From positions 7,501 through 71,500 of the forward strand of contig NZ_JAYKZY010000001.1 of NCBI RefSeq assembly GCF_035818615.1: a stretch of DNA of 64,000 nucleotides, in the 5' to 3' direction. Below are positions 45,089 to 53,694 of the stretch, in pieces. The DNA comes from Sphingobium sp. CR2-8. GTDB taxonomy: Bacteria; Pseudomonadota; Alphaproteobacteria; Sphingomonadales; Sphingomonadaceae. Positions within the stretch are counted from its first letter, which is position 1; each line of letters starts with the position of its first letter. The position numbers and the translations under genes are program-made. The notes beneath the pieces were generated by a model that was not told where the DNA came from, ran no database searches, and was given only the letters and a program-made list of their open reading frames with translations.

Positions 45089-46168
45089 TCAGCTCAGCGC
45101 GTCGGCAATCGCCTTGCCGCACTGCTCGGTATTGGCCGTGCCCTTCAGGTCGCCGGTGCGCAGGCCCGGCTCCGCCAGCACCGTCTCCACTGCCCGCATG
45201 ATCGCGGCGGCGGCCTCCGCTTCGCCCAGATGCTCCAGCATCATCGCCGCCGACCAGATCTGCCCTACCGGATTGGCTACTCCCAAGCCCGCGATGTCGG
45301 GCGCGGACCCATGGACCGGCTCGAACAGGGAAGGGTGCGTGCCGTCCGGGTTGATATTGCCCGAAGGCGCGACCCCAATCGTGCCGGTGCAAGCGGGGCC
45401 AAGGTCGGACAAGATATCGCCGAACAGGTTGGACGCCACGACCACATCGAACCGGTCGGGGTTCAGCACGAACTGCGCGGTTAGAATGTCGATATGATAT
45501 TTGTCATGGGTGACGGTCGGATAATGTTTCGCCATCTCTACCACCCGCTCGTCCCACCACGGCATGGTGATCGCTATGCCGTTCGACTTGGTCGCCGACG
45601 TGACATGTTTGCGGTCCCGCGTCGCCGCCAGGTCGAAGGCGTAACGCAGCACCCGGTCGGTGCCATGCCGGGTCATCACCGTTTCCTGGATCACGATTTC
45701 GCGATCGGTGCCGGGAAACATCTTGCCGCCGACGGAGCTATATTCGCCCTCGGTATTCTCCCGCACGACCCAGAAATCGATGTCGCCCGGCTCGCGGCCC
45801 ACCAGCGGGCAGGGGACGCCGGGCATCAGCCGCACCGGGCGCAGATTGACATATTGGTCATATTCGCGCCGGAACTGGAGCAGCGATCCCCACAGCGACA
45901 CATGATCCGGCACCGTATCGGGCCAACCCACTGCGCCGAAGAATATGGCGTCGGGCTTGCCGATCCGTTCCTTCCAGTCGTCCGGCATCATCTGGCCGTG
46001 CTTGGCATAATAGTCGCAGCAGGCGAAATCCTGCCAACTCTGGGTAATGCTGAACCCATAAAGGCTCGCCGCCTGCTCCAGCACGCGAATGCCTTCGGGC
46101 ATGACTTCCTTGCCGATCCCGTCGCCGGGGATCACGGAAATGGCGTAGGTGCGGTTGCTTGCGGACAT
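45089..46168 (-). CDS. Tartrate dehydrogenase/decarboxylase-like (isopropylmalate dehydrogenase family)
   Basis: 359 residues: ISVIPGDGIGKEVMPEGIRV, IFFGAVGWPDTVPDHVSLWG, VRENTEGEYSSVGGKMFPGT, DRKHVTSATKSNGIAITMPW, NLFGDILSDLGPACTGTIGV and EPVHGSAPDIAGLGVANPVG. The family fold is that of NAD-dependent beta-decarboxylating dehydrogenases; the residues around the substrate loop are those of the TtuC/DmlA group (D-malate or tartrate). It would feed pyruvate or oxaloglycolate to central metabolism. It is leftward, following the semialdehyde dehydrogenase after a REP hairpin. Confidence 0.85.
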   Translation of the reverse strand: MSASNRTYAISVIPGDGIGKEVMPEGIRVLEQAASLYGFSITQSWQDFACCDYYAKHGQMMPDDWKERIGKPDAIFFGAVGWPDTVPDHVSLWGSLLQFRREYDQYVNLRPVRLMPGVPCPLVGREPGDIDFWVVRENTEGEYSSVGGKMFPGTDREIVIQETVMTRHGTDRVLRYAFDLAATRDRKHVTSATKSNGIAITMPWWDERVVEMAKHYPTVTHDKYHIDILTAQFVLNPDRFDVVVASNLFGDILSDLGPACTGTIGVAPSGNINPDGTHPSLFEPVHGSAPDIAGLGVANPVGQIWSAAMMLEHLGEAEAAAAIMRAVETVLAEPGLRTGDLKGTANTEQCGKAIADALS

Positions 46169-46176
46169 AACATACT

Positions 46177-46252
46177 CCGTTCGCCCTGAGCCTGTCGAAG
46201 GGCTTTTTTGTCTTGAGAAGTAGAGGGCTTCGACAGGCTCAGCCCGAACGGG
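46177..46252. repeat. REP-like inverted repeat (CTTCGACAGGCTCAG type)
   Basis: Left arm CCGTTCGCCCTGAGCCTGTC plus GAAG; right arm CTTCGACAGGCTCAGCCCG plus AACGG. It forms a hairpin of more than 20 bp with a small bulge between the two dehydrogenase genes. A TTTTTT run lies in the loop, not after the stem. Confidence 0.75.
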
Positions 46253-46265
46253 GGAAAGGCGGTTC

Positions 46266-47729
46266 TTAAAGCTTCAACCCCGCAATATGGAACGCCTTGG
46301 TTTCCAGATATTCCTCGATCCCCGCATGCGCCCCTTCGCGGCCCAGGCCGGACATCTTGACCCCGCCGAACGGCGCGCATTCCATCGCGATCGCCCCGCT
46401 GTTCAGCGCCACCATGCCCGCCTCCAGCCGCTCCGCCACGCGGAAGGCGCGATGCAGATTCTCGGTATAGAAATAGGCGGCCAGACCGTAGCTGGTGGCG
46501 TTGGCGAGTTCGATGCCTTCCTCTTCATGGGTGAAGCGGAACAGCGGCGCGACCGGCCCGAACGTCTCTTCCTCCGCCAGCCGCATGGCCCGCGTCGCCC
46601 CGGTCAGGACGACCGGTGTCGCGAACCGATCGCCCGTCGCCCCCTGCGGCGCCTGCGCAAACAAGGTCGCGCCGTGCGCCAACGCATCGTCCACATGCGC
46701 CTTCACTTTGTCGGCCGCCGCGACGTTGATCAGCGGCCCGATCGTGCTGCCCGGCACATCACCCGGCGCGATCCGCAGGTCCGACACTGCCTTGGCCAGC
46801 TTCTGCGCAAACTGCTCGTACACGCCGTCCTGCACCAATATGCGGTTCGCGCAGACGCAGGTCTGCCCGGCATTGCGGAATTTGCTGACCATCGCGCTGG
46901 CGACGGCAACATCGATATCAGCATCGTCGAACACGATCAGCGGCGCATTGCCACCCAGTTCAAAACTGACCCGCTTGATCGTGTCGGCGCATTGCCGCAT
47001 CAACAACGCGCCTACCCGCGTCGATCCTGTAAAGGACAATTTGCGTACGACGGGGCTGGCCGTCAGCGCTCCGCCGATCGCGGTCGGCATGCCGGTGACC
47101 ACATTGAACACGCCCGCCGGGAAACCCGCTTCCTCCGCCAGCTTCGCCAGCGCCAGCGCGGTGAAGGGCGTCAGTTCGGACGGCTTGACCACCACCGGGC
47201 AACCCGCCGCCAGGGCAGGCGCGCATTTGCGGGTGATCATCGCCGCCGGGAAATTCCATGGCGTGATCGCCGCCGACACGCCGACCGGCTCCTTCATCAC
47301 CAATATGCGGCGATCGGCTTCGGGCGCGGGGATGATACCGCCATCGACCCGGCGCGCTTCTTCCGCGAACCATTTGATGAAGCTGGCGGCATAGCGGATC
47401 TCGCCCTCCGCCTCGGCGATCGGCTTGCCCTGTTCGGCGGTCATGATGCGGCCCAGATCGCCGACATTGTCCAGCACCAACGCGTGCCAGCGTTCCAGGA
47501 CGGCGGCGCGATCGGCGGCGGTCCGCGCCTTCCAGGCCGGGAAGGCCGCCTCGGCCGCCGCGATGGCGGCCTGCGTATCGGCCTCCCCGCAATCGGGCAC
47601 GGTGCCGATGATCGCGCCGGTGGCGGGATTGTCGACCGGCAGGCTCGCACCCGAAGTCGCGCCGACCCAGGTTCCGCCGATGAAGGCGCGTTCGATGAAC
47701 AGCGTGGGATTGTTGAGGCTAAGGGTCAT
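46266..47729 (-). CDS. NAD(P)-dependent succinate-semialdehyde-type aldehyde dehydrogenase
   Basis: 487 residues from MTLSLNNPTLFIERAFIGGT; this start overlaps the upstream GNAT gene by ATGA. Landmarks: AAITPWNFPAAMITRKCAPA, VVKPSELTPFTALALAKLAE, KLSFTGSTRVGALLMRQCAD, SFELGGNAPLIVFDDADIDV (general base Glu) and NAGQTCVCANRILVQDGVYE (nucleophilic Cys). The GabD-type 'FVCANR'-like end suggests succinate semialdehyde or another short omega-semialdehyde, as formed by the aminotransferase nearby. Substrate remains inferred. Confidence 0.93.
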   Translation of the reverse strand: MTLSLNNPTLFIERAFIGGTWVGATSGASLPVDNPATGAIIGTVPDCGEADTQAAIAAAEAAFPAWKARTAADRAAVLERWHALVLDNVGDLGRIMTAEQGKPIAEAEGEIRYAASFIKWFAEEARRVDGGIIPAPEADRRILVMKEPVGVSAAITPWNFPAAMITRKCAPALAAGCPVVVKPSELTPFTALALAKLAEEAGFPAGVFNVVTGMPTAIGGALTASPVVRKLSFTGSTRVGALLMRQCADTIKRVSFELGGNAPLIVFDDADIDVAVASAMVSKFRNAGQTCVCANRILVQDGVYEQFAQKLAKAVSDLRIAPGDVPGSTIGPLINVAAADKVKAHVDDALAHGATLFAQAPQGATGDRFATPVVLTGATRAMRLAEEETFGPVAPLFRFTHEEEGIELANATSYGLAAYFYTENLHRAFRVAERLEAGMVALNSGAIAMECAPFGGVKMSGLGREGAHAGIEEYLETKAFHIAGLKL

Positions 47730-48583
47730 CCGAGCGCCTGCGTGGTAAGGGAAAAGGTCGTGACCATGGGATCGCTGGCCGGTGCAGGCCCGCGCACCAT
47801 GCGCATCACCCGGCCGACACACGGCAGGCCCAACTCATCCAGCCAGCCGCCCAATCCGCTTTCCTCCGGCACGTCCAGGCGGCAGAACATGCCGCTATTG
47901 GACCCCAGCCAGTGGGATATCAGCGCCTTGGCCCCACCCGTGTCGGGCGCAATCGTCGGCCCGACGACATAGCCGCGCCCAAATCGCCGAAACAGCGCAA
48001 AGCCCACCGGCTCGTTGTGCCGGGTCAGCACCACGCCCTGCGCGCCCGGCACCAACGCATCGAGCAACGCATCGCGATCCATCCCCGTAGCCCGTCGCGC
48101 CAGATCGCGCAGCGTCGCCATATCCTTGACGCCCAGCGGGCGGACCCGTTCGTCGGGGATCAGCTCCGCCATCGGCACGGCAAAGGCCGCGCCCTGATGC
48201 TGGAACACCGGGCCGATGGGTTCAAACCCCATCTTGCGATAAAGCGGCGCGCCCTCGTCGGTGGCGTTCAGCAATACCGTCCGCGACCCCAGATCGCCCA
48301 GCACCGCGTCCATCAACCGTCGGCCAAGGCCCATGCCCTGCGCCTGGGGCGACACGATGACCATCCCAAGCGTCGCGGCATCCTGCCCATATAGCCACGC
48401 CATCGCGGTGCCCACCACCACGCCGTCGCGCTCGACGACATAGCCGAAACCCAGGCCGAACAGCATCTCCCAATCCTCGATCCGGTGCGGCCATTTCTGC
48501 TCGCTCGATAGCATATGGGCGGCGGCCAGATCGTCCGGCGTCATGCGCCGCAGGTCCACCATCGCCTCTATATCTGTCGCCAT
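47726..48583 (-). CDS. GNAT-family protein with two acetyltransferase-like halves
   Basis: 285 residues. The N-terminal half has the acetyl-CoA motif LGMVIVSPQAQGMGLGRRLM (Q/R-x-x-G-x-G/A) and RRMTPDDLAAAHMLSSEQKW. The C-terminal half (LARRATGMDRDALLDALVPG, VLTRHNEPVGFALFRRFGRG) resembles the extra GNAT-like domain of DUF4081/acetyltransferase_18-type proteins. The substrate is probably an amine or amino acid, given the neighbours. It overlaps the aldehyde dehydrogenase by 4 nt. Confidence 0.8.
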   Translation of the reverse strand: MATDIEAMVDLRRMTPDDLAAAHMLSSEQKWPHRIEDWEMLFGLGFGYVVERDGVVVGTAMAWLYGQDAATLGMVIVSPQAQGMGLGRRLMDAVLGDLGSRTVLLNATDEGAPLYRKMGFEPIGPVFQHQGAAFAVPMAELIPDERVRPLGVKDMATLRDLARRATGMDRDALLDALVPGAQGVVLTRHNEPVGFALFRRFGRGYVVGPTIAPDTGGAKALISHWLGSNSGMFCRLDVPEESGLGGWLDELGLPCVGRVMRMVRGPAPASDPMVTTFSLTTQALG

Positions 48584-48792
48584 GCATCTTGCTCCTCGGC
48601 GGGGAAGGGGCGCCCGCCTGCTTACAATGGGAATCGTCTATGATCGACTATTAGCGGGCGGCCCTAAGCATTGGCTGCTGCCTTCACCCTGATTTTGGAA
48701 GATTATCGCGCGGATTTTCCCGCGCAACTGCAACACATGCCGTCGCTCGCCCCTATTGTGGCGGGCGACTGCCGAAAAAGGAGACACGCGCC

Positions 48793-50265
48793 GTGGACGG
48801 TTTCGACCCCGATCAGATCAGCCTGCCGCAGGCGAATAATTTCATCGGCGGGCGCCGGGTCGCCGGACGGGGACCGGCGATCGTCGTGCGGCGGCCGTCC
48901 GACGGCCGTATCCAGGCGGACCTCGACAGCGTCGATGCGGACCAACTCGCCCAGGCCGTCGAAGACGCGCAGCAGGCCTACAAGACCAGCGGCTGGGCGC
49001 AGAGCGACCCGCGCGCCCGGATGAAGGTGATGCGCCGCTGGGCCGACCTGATCGAAGCGGACGCCGCCACGCTGGCCCCGCTCGAAGCGCTGGGGTCCAC
49101 CCGGATGCTCAAGGAAATCAACGTCTGGGACTTGAGCTATACCGCCGAAACCATCCGCTTCTTCGCCGAATGGGTGGACAAGGTGGGCGGCGAAGTCGCG
49201 GCGACCACGCCCGACAAGCTGGGCCTCACCATCACCGAACCCTATGGCGTGGTCGCGGCGATCGCACCCTGGAACCTGCCGCTGGTGATGGCGGGATGGA
49301 AGATCGCGCCCGCCATCGCGGCGGGGAACAGCATCGTGCTCAAGCCCTCGGAAATAACGCCCTTCAGCATCGTGCGATTGGCCGAACTGGCGATCCAGGC
49401 CGGGCTGCCCGCAGGCATCTTCAACATCGTGCAGGGCGATGGCCGCAGCGTCGGCGACCCGTTGGTCCGTCGTCCCGAAGTGGCGAAGGTTACCTTCACC
49501 GGCTCCACCCGCACCGGCGCCGCGATCATGGCGGCCTGCGCGCAAACCGGGCCAAAGCCGGTCACGCTGGAACTGGGCGGCAAAAGCCCGCAGATCATCT
49601 TCGCCGACGCCGGGCTTGACCAGGCGTCGGCCCTGGTCGCCCGCGCCATCACGCTCAATGCCGGGCAGGTCTGCGTTGCCGGATCACGCCTGCTGGTGCA
49701 GGACAAGGTCGCCGACCAGGTAATCGACCGCCTCCTCACCGCCTTCGATGCGCATAAGGCAGGACCGACCTGGGCGGCGGACACGACGCTGGGGCCGATC
49801 ATCTCGGACGGCCAGCTCGACCGGATCGACGGCATCGTCGCGCGCGCGATCGCATCGGGCGCGCAGGCGCTGACCGGCGGCGGCCGCGCCACCGCACCGC
49901 AGGAGGGCAGCTATTTCGCCCCGACCCTGCTCGCCAACGTCGACCAGAAAAGCGAAGCCGTGCAGGGCGAAATCTTCGGCCCGGTCCTGACCGTCCAGAC
50001 CTTCGCCGATGAGGAGGAGGCTTATGCGCTCGCCAATGACAGCGACTATGGCCTCGCCGCGGGCGTTCATACCGGCGACCTCAGCCGCGCCCTGCGTGCG
50101 ACCCGTGCGCTCGAAGCCGGCACCATCTGGGTCAACCGCTATGGCCGCAGCAACGACTTCATCCTGCCCACCGGCGGTTACAAGCAATCGGGCATCGGCA
50201 AGGATCTGGGCCGCGAAGCCTATATGGCGAACCTCAAGACGAAGGTCGCCTTGATCGAATTCTAA
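48793..50265 (+). CDS. Aldehyde dehydrogenase
   Basis: 490 residues starting at GTG (VDGFDPDQISLPQANNFIGG), after GAAAAAGGAGACACGC. Typical family stretches: VVAAIAPWNLPLVMAGWKIA, VLKPSEITPFSIVRLAELAI, VTFTGSTRTGAAIMAACAQT, VTLELGGKSPQIIFADAGLD and NAGQVCVAGSRLLVQDKVAD (catalytic Cys). The C-terminal 'GGYKQSGIGKDLGREAYMAN' is usual for omega-aminoaldehyde or betaine-aldehyde types. It is divergent from the GNAT-SSADH genes; the shared 48584-48792 region holds the promoters but no clear operator. Confidence 0.93.
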   Translation: MDGFDPDQISLPQANNFIGGRRVAGRGPAIVVRRPSDGRIQADLDSVDADQLAQAVEDAQQAYKTSGWAQSDPRARMKVMRRWADLIEADAATLAPLEALGSTRMLKEINVWDLSYTAETIRFFAEWVDKVGGEVAATTPDKLGLTITEPYGVVAAIAPWNLPLVMAGWKIAPAIAAGNSIVLKPSEITPFSIVRLAELAIQAGLPAGIFNIVQGDGRSVGDPLVRRPEVAKVTFTGSTRTGAAIMAACAQTGPKPVTLELGGKSPQIIFADAGLDQASALVARAITLNAGQVCVAGSRLLVQDKVADQVIDRLLTAFDAHKAGPTWAADTTLGPIISDGQLDRIDGIVARAIASGAQALTGGGRATAPQEGSYFAPTLLANVDQKSEAVQGEIFGPVLTVQTFADEEEAYALANDSDYGLAAGVHTGDLSRALRATRALEAGTIWVNRYGRSNDFILPTGGYKQSGIGKDLGREAYMANLKTKVALIEF

Positions 50266-50567
50266 GATCCGAACCCATCACTGGCGGCCAGGGCATCCAG
50301 ATCGCGTGCGCCGTGGACGACACGTACGACCACGATGTCCTCGCCGGAAAACAGATAATAGGCAGCATAGCTACCATGAAGCAGCGTGCGCAGCCCCGCT
50401 GCCAGATGATCGCGAGGCGGGCCGGACAAGGGGAATTCTTCCAACCGCATCAATGCTGTTTGCACCGATCGAATGTAGCGGGTCGCCCGCTCTTCCGATG
50501 ACGCCATGGCGATGTGCAACCAGATGTCCGCCAAATCGGCTTCCGCTGTTTCGGTCAGGCGGATCAA
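50262..50567 (-). CDS. ParE/RelE-type toxin
   Basis: 101 residues: MIRLTETAEADLADIWLHIA, ATRYIRSVQTALMRLEEFPL and GPPRDHLAAGLRTLLHGSYA, then AYYLFSGEDIVVVRVVHGAR. This is the compact ParE fold (gyrase inhibitor). It overlaps the upstream antitoxin gene by 4 nt and the 3' end of the aldehyde dehydrogenase by 4 nt. As part of a toxin-antitoxin pair on a plasmid it probably helps maintain the replicon. Confidence 0.9.
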   Translation of the reverse strand: MIRLTETAEADLADIWLHIAMASSEERATRYIRSVQTALMRLEEFPLSGPPRDHLAAGLRTLLHGSYAAYYLFSGEDIVVVRVVHGARDLDALAASDGFGS

Positions 50568-50839
50568 GTATCGGCCAATAACGCCCTCCCGCGTGCAACG
50601 ATCGCATCGGTGTCAAACGGCACGAGTCGACCGGCACCGATATCGGCCAGCCCCTTGGCTATATCGTTCCGGAGCGCTTCCAATTGCTGGACCTGTTGGC
50701 TGCGTTTGGCCTTAAGATCACGGATCGCCTCCCGCACCACTTCACTCGTCGACGCATAGTCGCCCGTCTCGACGATGCTTTTGACGAACGCCGCCATTTC
50801 GGCGGGCATCGTCACCGTCATTCGCTCGATCGTTGACAT
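50564..50839 (-). CDS. ParD-type antitoxin (ribbon-helix-helix)
   Basis: 91 residues from MSTIERMTVTMPAEMAAFVK; the Met seven codons upstream is less likely. The N-terminal RHH motif is followed by SIVETGDYASTSEVVREAIR (the usual ParD GxYxSxSEVVR), then a long helix (DLKAKRSQQVQQLEALRNDI) that binds the toxin. It neutralises the downstream ParE-type protein and represses the operon by binding upstream of its start. An A/T-rich stretch near 50850-50880 may be the operator. Confidence 0.92.
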   Translation of the reverse strand: MSTIERMTVTMPAEMAAFVKSIVETGDYASTSEVVREAIRDLKAKRSQQVQQLEALRNDIAKGLADIGAGRLVPFDTDAIVARGRALLADT

Positions 50840-50903
50840 GGCCATTCTCCTCACGATCATACTTTATCATATTTATGAGGATATGCCAGACCAGCCGGAC
50901 ATG

Positions 50904-52037
50904 TCAGCCCGCCGCAAACCGCCCGATGCGATAGGGCGTCATGGGAATATCCGTCGTGCCCGTCGCGATGATCTCCGCCATCGTCTCGCCCACGCCCGGC
51001 CCGATCTGGAATCCCGACCCCGAAAAGCCGAAGGCATAATAAAGCCCGCTGGTCGTCGCGCTCGGCCCCATCACCGGCTGGCTGTCGGGCATATAGCCCT
51101 CGATCCCCGACCAGACCCGGATGATGTTGAGCCTGCCCAGCGAAGGCGCGAGCCTGCGGATCTGCTTCAACTGGCTCAGCGTATTTTGCGGCTCGACATA
51201 GGCGCGATACTGGTCGGGAAAGGATGGCCCGCGCGTACTGCCGCCCAGCACGATATTGCCGCGCGCGACCTGTCGGAAATAGACCGTCTCCTCCTCGATC
51301 GGCGTCATCACCCCGACGGCGGGAAGGATGGCATAGGGCACCGGTTCGGTGACACTCATATTGGGGCCGCGCGGCACGATCGGCACCGGTTCGCCGAATT
51401 GGCTGGACAGCGCATTGCCCCATGCCCCCGCCGTCACCAGCAAGGTGGGCGCGCGAAACGTCCGCCCGTCCGCTGCGGTAACGATGAAATCCTCGCCCAC
51501 CTTCTGCGCGTCCACGATCTTCGTATTTTCGTGGATTACCGCGCCCATCCGCTGCGCCGCGCGAGCGAAGGCGGGGGCGGCAAGCCGCGGATTGGCATGC
51601 CCATCGGTCGGGGAATAGGAACCCGCCAGCACATCCGCCCCGAAAAAGGGGAATTTGTCGCGCAGCGCATTGCCGCTCAGCAATTCCAGGTCCAGCCCTT
51701 CCTCGCGCGCCTGCGCTGCATAATCCTCCATCGACCCGACCAGTTCGGGCCGTTCGCGATAGCAAACGCGGATGTGCCCCGACTGAAGATATTCGACGTC
51801 CGCGCCCAACAGTTCGCGCGACTTGCGCCAGATGGCGATGGCGCGGTTGGCCAGCGGCAACTGGTGGATCGCGCGACCCTGTCGCCGGACGTTGCCGAAA
51901 TTGGTGCCGCTCGCCTGCCGCCCGATCAGGTCGGTTTCCAGCAAAGTGACCGAAATCCCATGCCCGCGCAGGAACAGCGCGGCGGACGATCCCATCAATC
52001 CGCCGCCCACGATGATGACGTCGCTGGCCGCGCTCAT
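50904..52037 (-). CDS. FAD-dependent amino-acid/opine oxidase beta subunit (DAO fold)
   Basis: 377 residues from MSAASDVIIVGGGLMGSSAA, overlapping the preceding gene by ATGA. Dinucleotide fold VIIVGGGLMGSSAALFLRGH, GRQASGTNFGNVRRQGRAIH, DGHANPRLAAPAFARAAQRM and GFSGSGFQIGPGVGETMAEI. This is the DadA/SoxB/OoxB-type subunit of multi-subunit dehydrogenases such as opine oxidase or D-hydroxyproline dehydrogenase. With the FAD/NAD-type alpha subunit and the 2Fe-2S protein upstream it should oxidise an N-substituted or D-amino acid. Electrons would pass to the respiratory chain. Confidence 0.88.
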   Translation of the reverse strand: MSAASDVIIVGGGLMGSSAALFLRGHGISVTLLETDLIGRQASGTNFGNVRRQGRAIHQLPLANRAIAIWRKSRELLGADVEYLQSGHIRVCYRERPELVGSMEDYAAQAREEGLDLELLSGNALRDKFPFFGADVLAGSYSPTDGHANPRLAAPAFARAAQRMGAVIHENTKIVDAQKVGEDFIVTAADGRTFRAPTLLVTAGAWGNALSSQFGEPVPIVPRGPNMSVTEPVPYAILPAVGVMTPIEEETVYFRQVARGNIVLGGSTRGPSFPDQYRAYVEPQNTLSQLKQIRRLAPSLGRLNIIRVWSGIEGYMPDSQPVMGPSATTSGLYYAFGFSGSGFQIGPGVGETMAEIIATGTTDIPMTPYRIGRFAAG

Positions 52038-53407
52038 TGGTCGTCTCCGATCGCGATGGGCAACGGCTTGACCGGCGCCTGCCCGCGCAAGCGCCCGACC
52101 TGTTCGACCGGCACCCCACTTTCCGCAGCGATCAGCTCGGCGGCGGCCAGCCCGCAATAACGCCCCTGACACCGCCCCATGCCGACCCGGCTGAATGCCT
52201 TGGCGCGGTTCGCCTCCTTCGCACCTGTCTCGCGCATCACCGCGCGCAGGTCGCCCGCGCTCACCCCCTCGCACCGGCACAGGATCGCGTCGTCGGGCAA
52301 GGCGCTCGCCTGCGCTGCGGGCCAGGGGAAAGCCGTGGCCAGCCCCCGCGCGAATTTGGCATAGGTCGCCACATCGCCCCGCAGGCTCGTCATCTCGCCC
52401 TTGTCGATCGGCAGTCCCAAATCAGCCAAAGCCGCCAAGGCCGCCAGCCGTCCGCTTGCCTCGGCCGATCGCGCGCCCAATATCTTCGCGCCGTCGCCCG
52501 CCAGATATATGCCAGCGACGCTCGATCGCCCATCACCGTCGCGCTGCGGCAACCATTGCCGCGTGCCCGGATCGAAGGCGAAATCGCAGCGCGCCAGATC
52601 GGCCAGCTGGGTTTCGGGCCGCAAATGATGCCCCATTGCCACCGCGTCGCAGGCAATCGTCTCCACCTTGCCCGACCCCGTGCGAAACCGGATGCCGCCG
52701 ACCCCGGCGTCGGCATCGCCCATGATCTCGATCGGCGTCACGCCATGATGCACCGCCACGCCCGCGCGCGTCAGCGTCCGCGTCAGCGCCACGCCGTTCC
52801 ACAACACCGACGGCATCGCCAGCAGGTCGGGCAAAGCCCTGACCCGTGCGCTGAACGGCACGGTATCCAGCACCGCCGCCACGTCCGCCCCGGCCTCCGC
52901 ATATTGGCTGGCGACCAGGTAGAGCAGCGGCCCGGATCCCAGAAACACGACCCTGCGTCCGATCGACACCGCCTGGCTCTTGAGCGCGACCTGCGCCCCG
53001 CCCAGACTATAGGCCCCCGCATATTGCCAGCCCTTGACCGGCATCAGCCGATCGGTCGCCCCGGTGCACAGCAACAGCGCATCGAACGGGATAGCGTCCT
53101 GAACTGTCTAACTCGCTGTCCACACTTGCCCGCCCGCAATGTTCCAGACCAGCGTTTCGGGCCGGTAATCGATCGCGCCTTTCAGCCCATCGAACGTCTC
53201 ATGCAACGCCCGCGCCCGCCCGGCTTCGGTGCCATAAAGCTTCGCATAGGGCCGCTTGAAATTGTCGGGTTGGCGGCGATAGATCTGCCCGCCATCGCGC
53301 CGCCCTTCGTCGATGACGATGGGGCGGATGCCCGCCTGCACGCAGGCCTGCGCCGCGCGCGTCCCCGATGGTCCTGCGCCGATGACGATTATCCGTGGGC
53401 TGGCCAT
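52034..53407 (-). CDS. FAD/NAD-type oxidoreductase alpha subunit, interrupted by an in-frame TAG
   Basis: Start MASPRIIVIGAGPSGTRAAQ. The N-terminal half ends at VWNIAGGQVWTAS, where a TAG (53108-53110) stops translation. The same frame continues at once with TVQDAIPFDALLLCTGATDR, GWQYAGAYSLGGAQVALKSQ, RVVFLGSGPLLYLVASQYAE and the Fe-S/BFD-like C-terminus DDAILCRCEGVSAGDLRAVM, then RVGMGRCQGRYCGLAAAELI. Apart from this codon the product would be 457 residues, the usual length of OoxA/HcnB/D-hydroxyproline-dehydrogenase alpha subunits. It is either a nonsense mutation or a sequencing error. The gene is otherwise intact and overlaps both neighbours. Confidence 0.85.
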
Positions 53408-53694
53408 GACGCCTCCGGCTGGCTGGTGAGAATGCGCTGGCCTGGTGCAGCCAGCGTGGAGCAGGCGCGCAGGCGATCGCCACTCTCGGTCCATACCCAG
53501 CAATCCTGGCACGCGCCCATCAGGCAGAAACCCGCGCGCTTCTCCGGGCCGAACTCGCTCTGCCGCAACCGGCCGCCCGCGCTCAGCATGGCGACCATCA
53601 GCGTGTCGCCCTTCAGCGCGGCGACGGGCGCACCATCGACATGCAGGATCACAGGCGGGCGGTCGGTTTCGCCCAAACGTACAAAGCGGCTCAT
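53389..53694 (-). CDS. 2Fe-2S ferredoxin-like subunit of the amino-acid dehydrogenase
   Basis: 101 residues from MSRFVRLGETDRPPVILHVD; this start overlaps the ABC gene by 4 nt. One 2Fe-2S motif is present: FCLMGACQDCWVWTESGDRL, RACSTLAAPG (C-x4-C-x2-C plus a distal C). Small proteins of this kind are the gamma subunit of D-hydroxyproline dehydrogenase and the N-terminal domain of heterotetrameric sarcosine oxidase. It probably shuttles electrons between the flavin subunits. Confidence 0.88.
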   Translation of the reverse strand: MSRFVRLGETDRPPVILHVDGAPVAALKGDTLMVAMLSAGGRLRQSEFGPEKRAGFCLMGACQDCWVWTESGDRLRACSTLAAPGQRILTSQPEASWPAHG

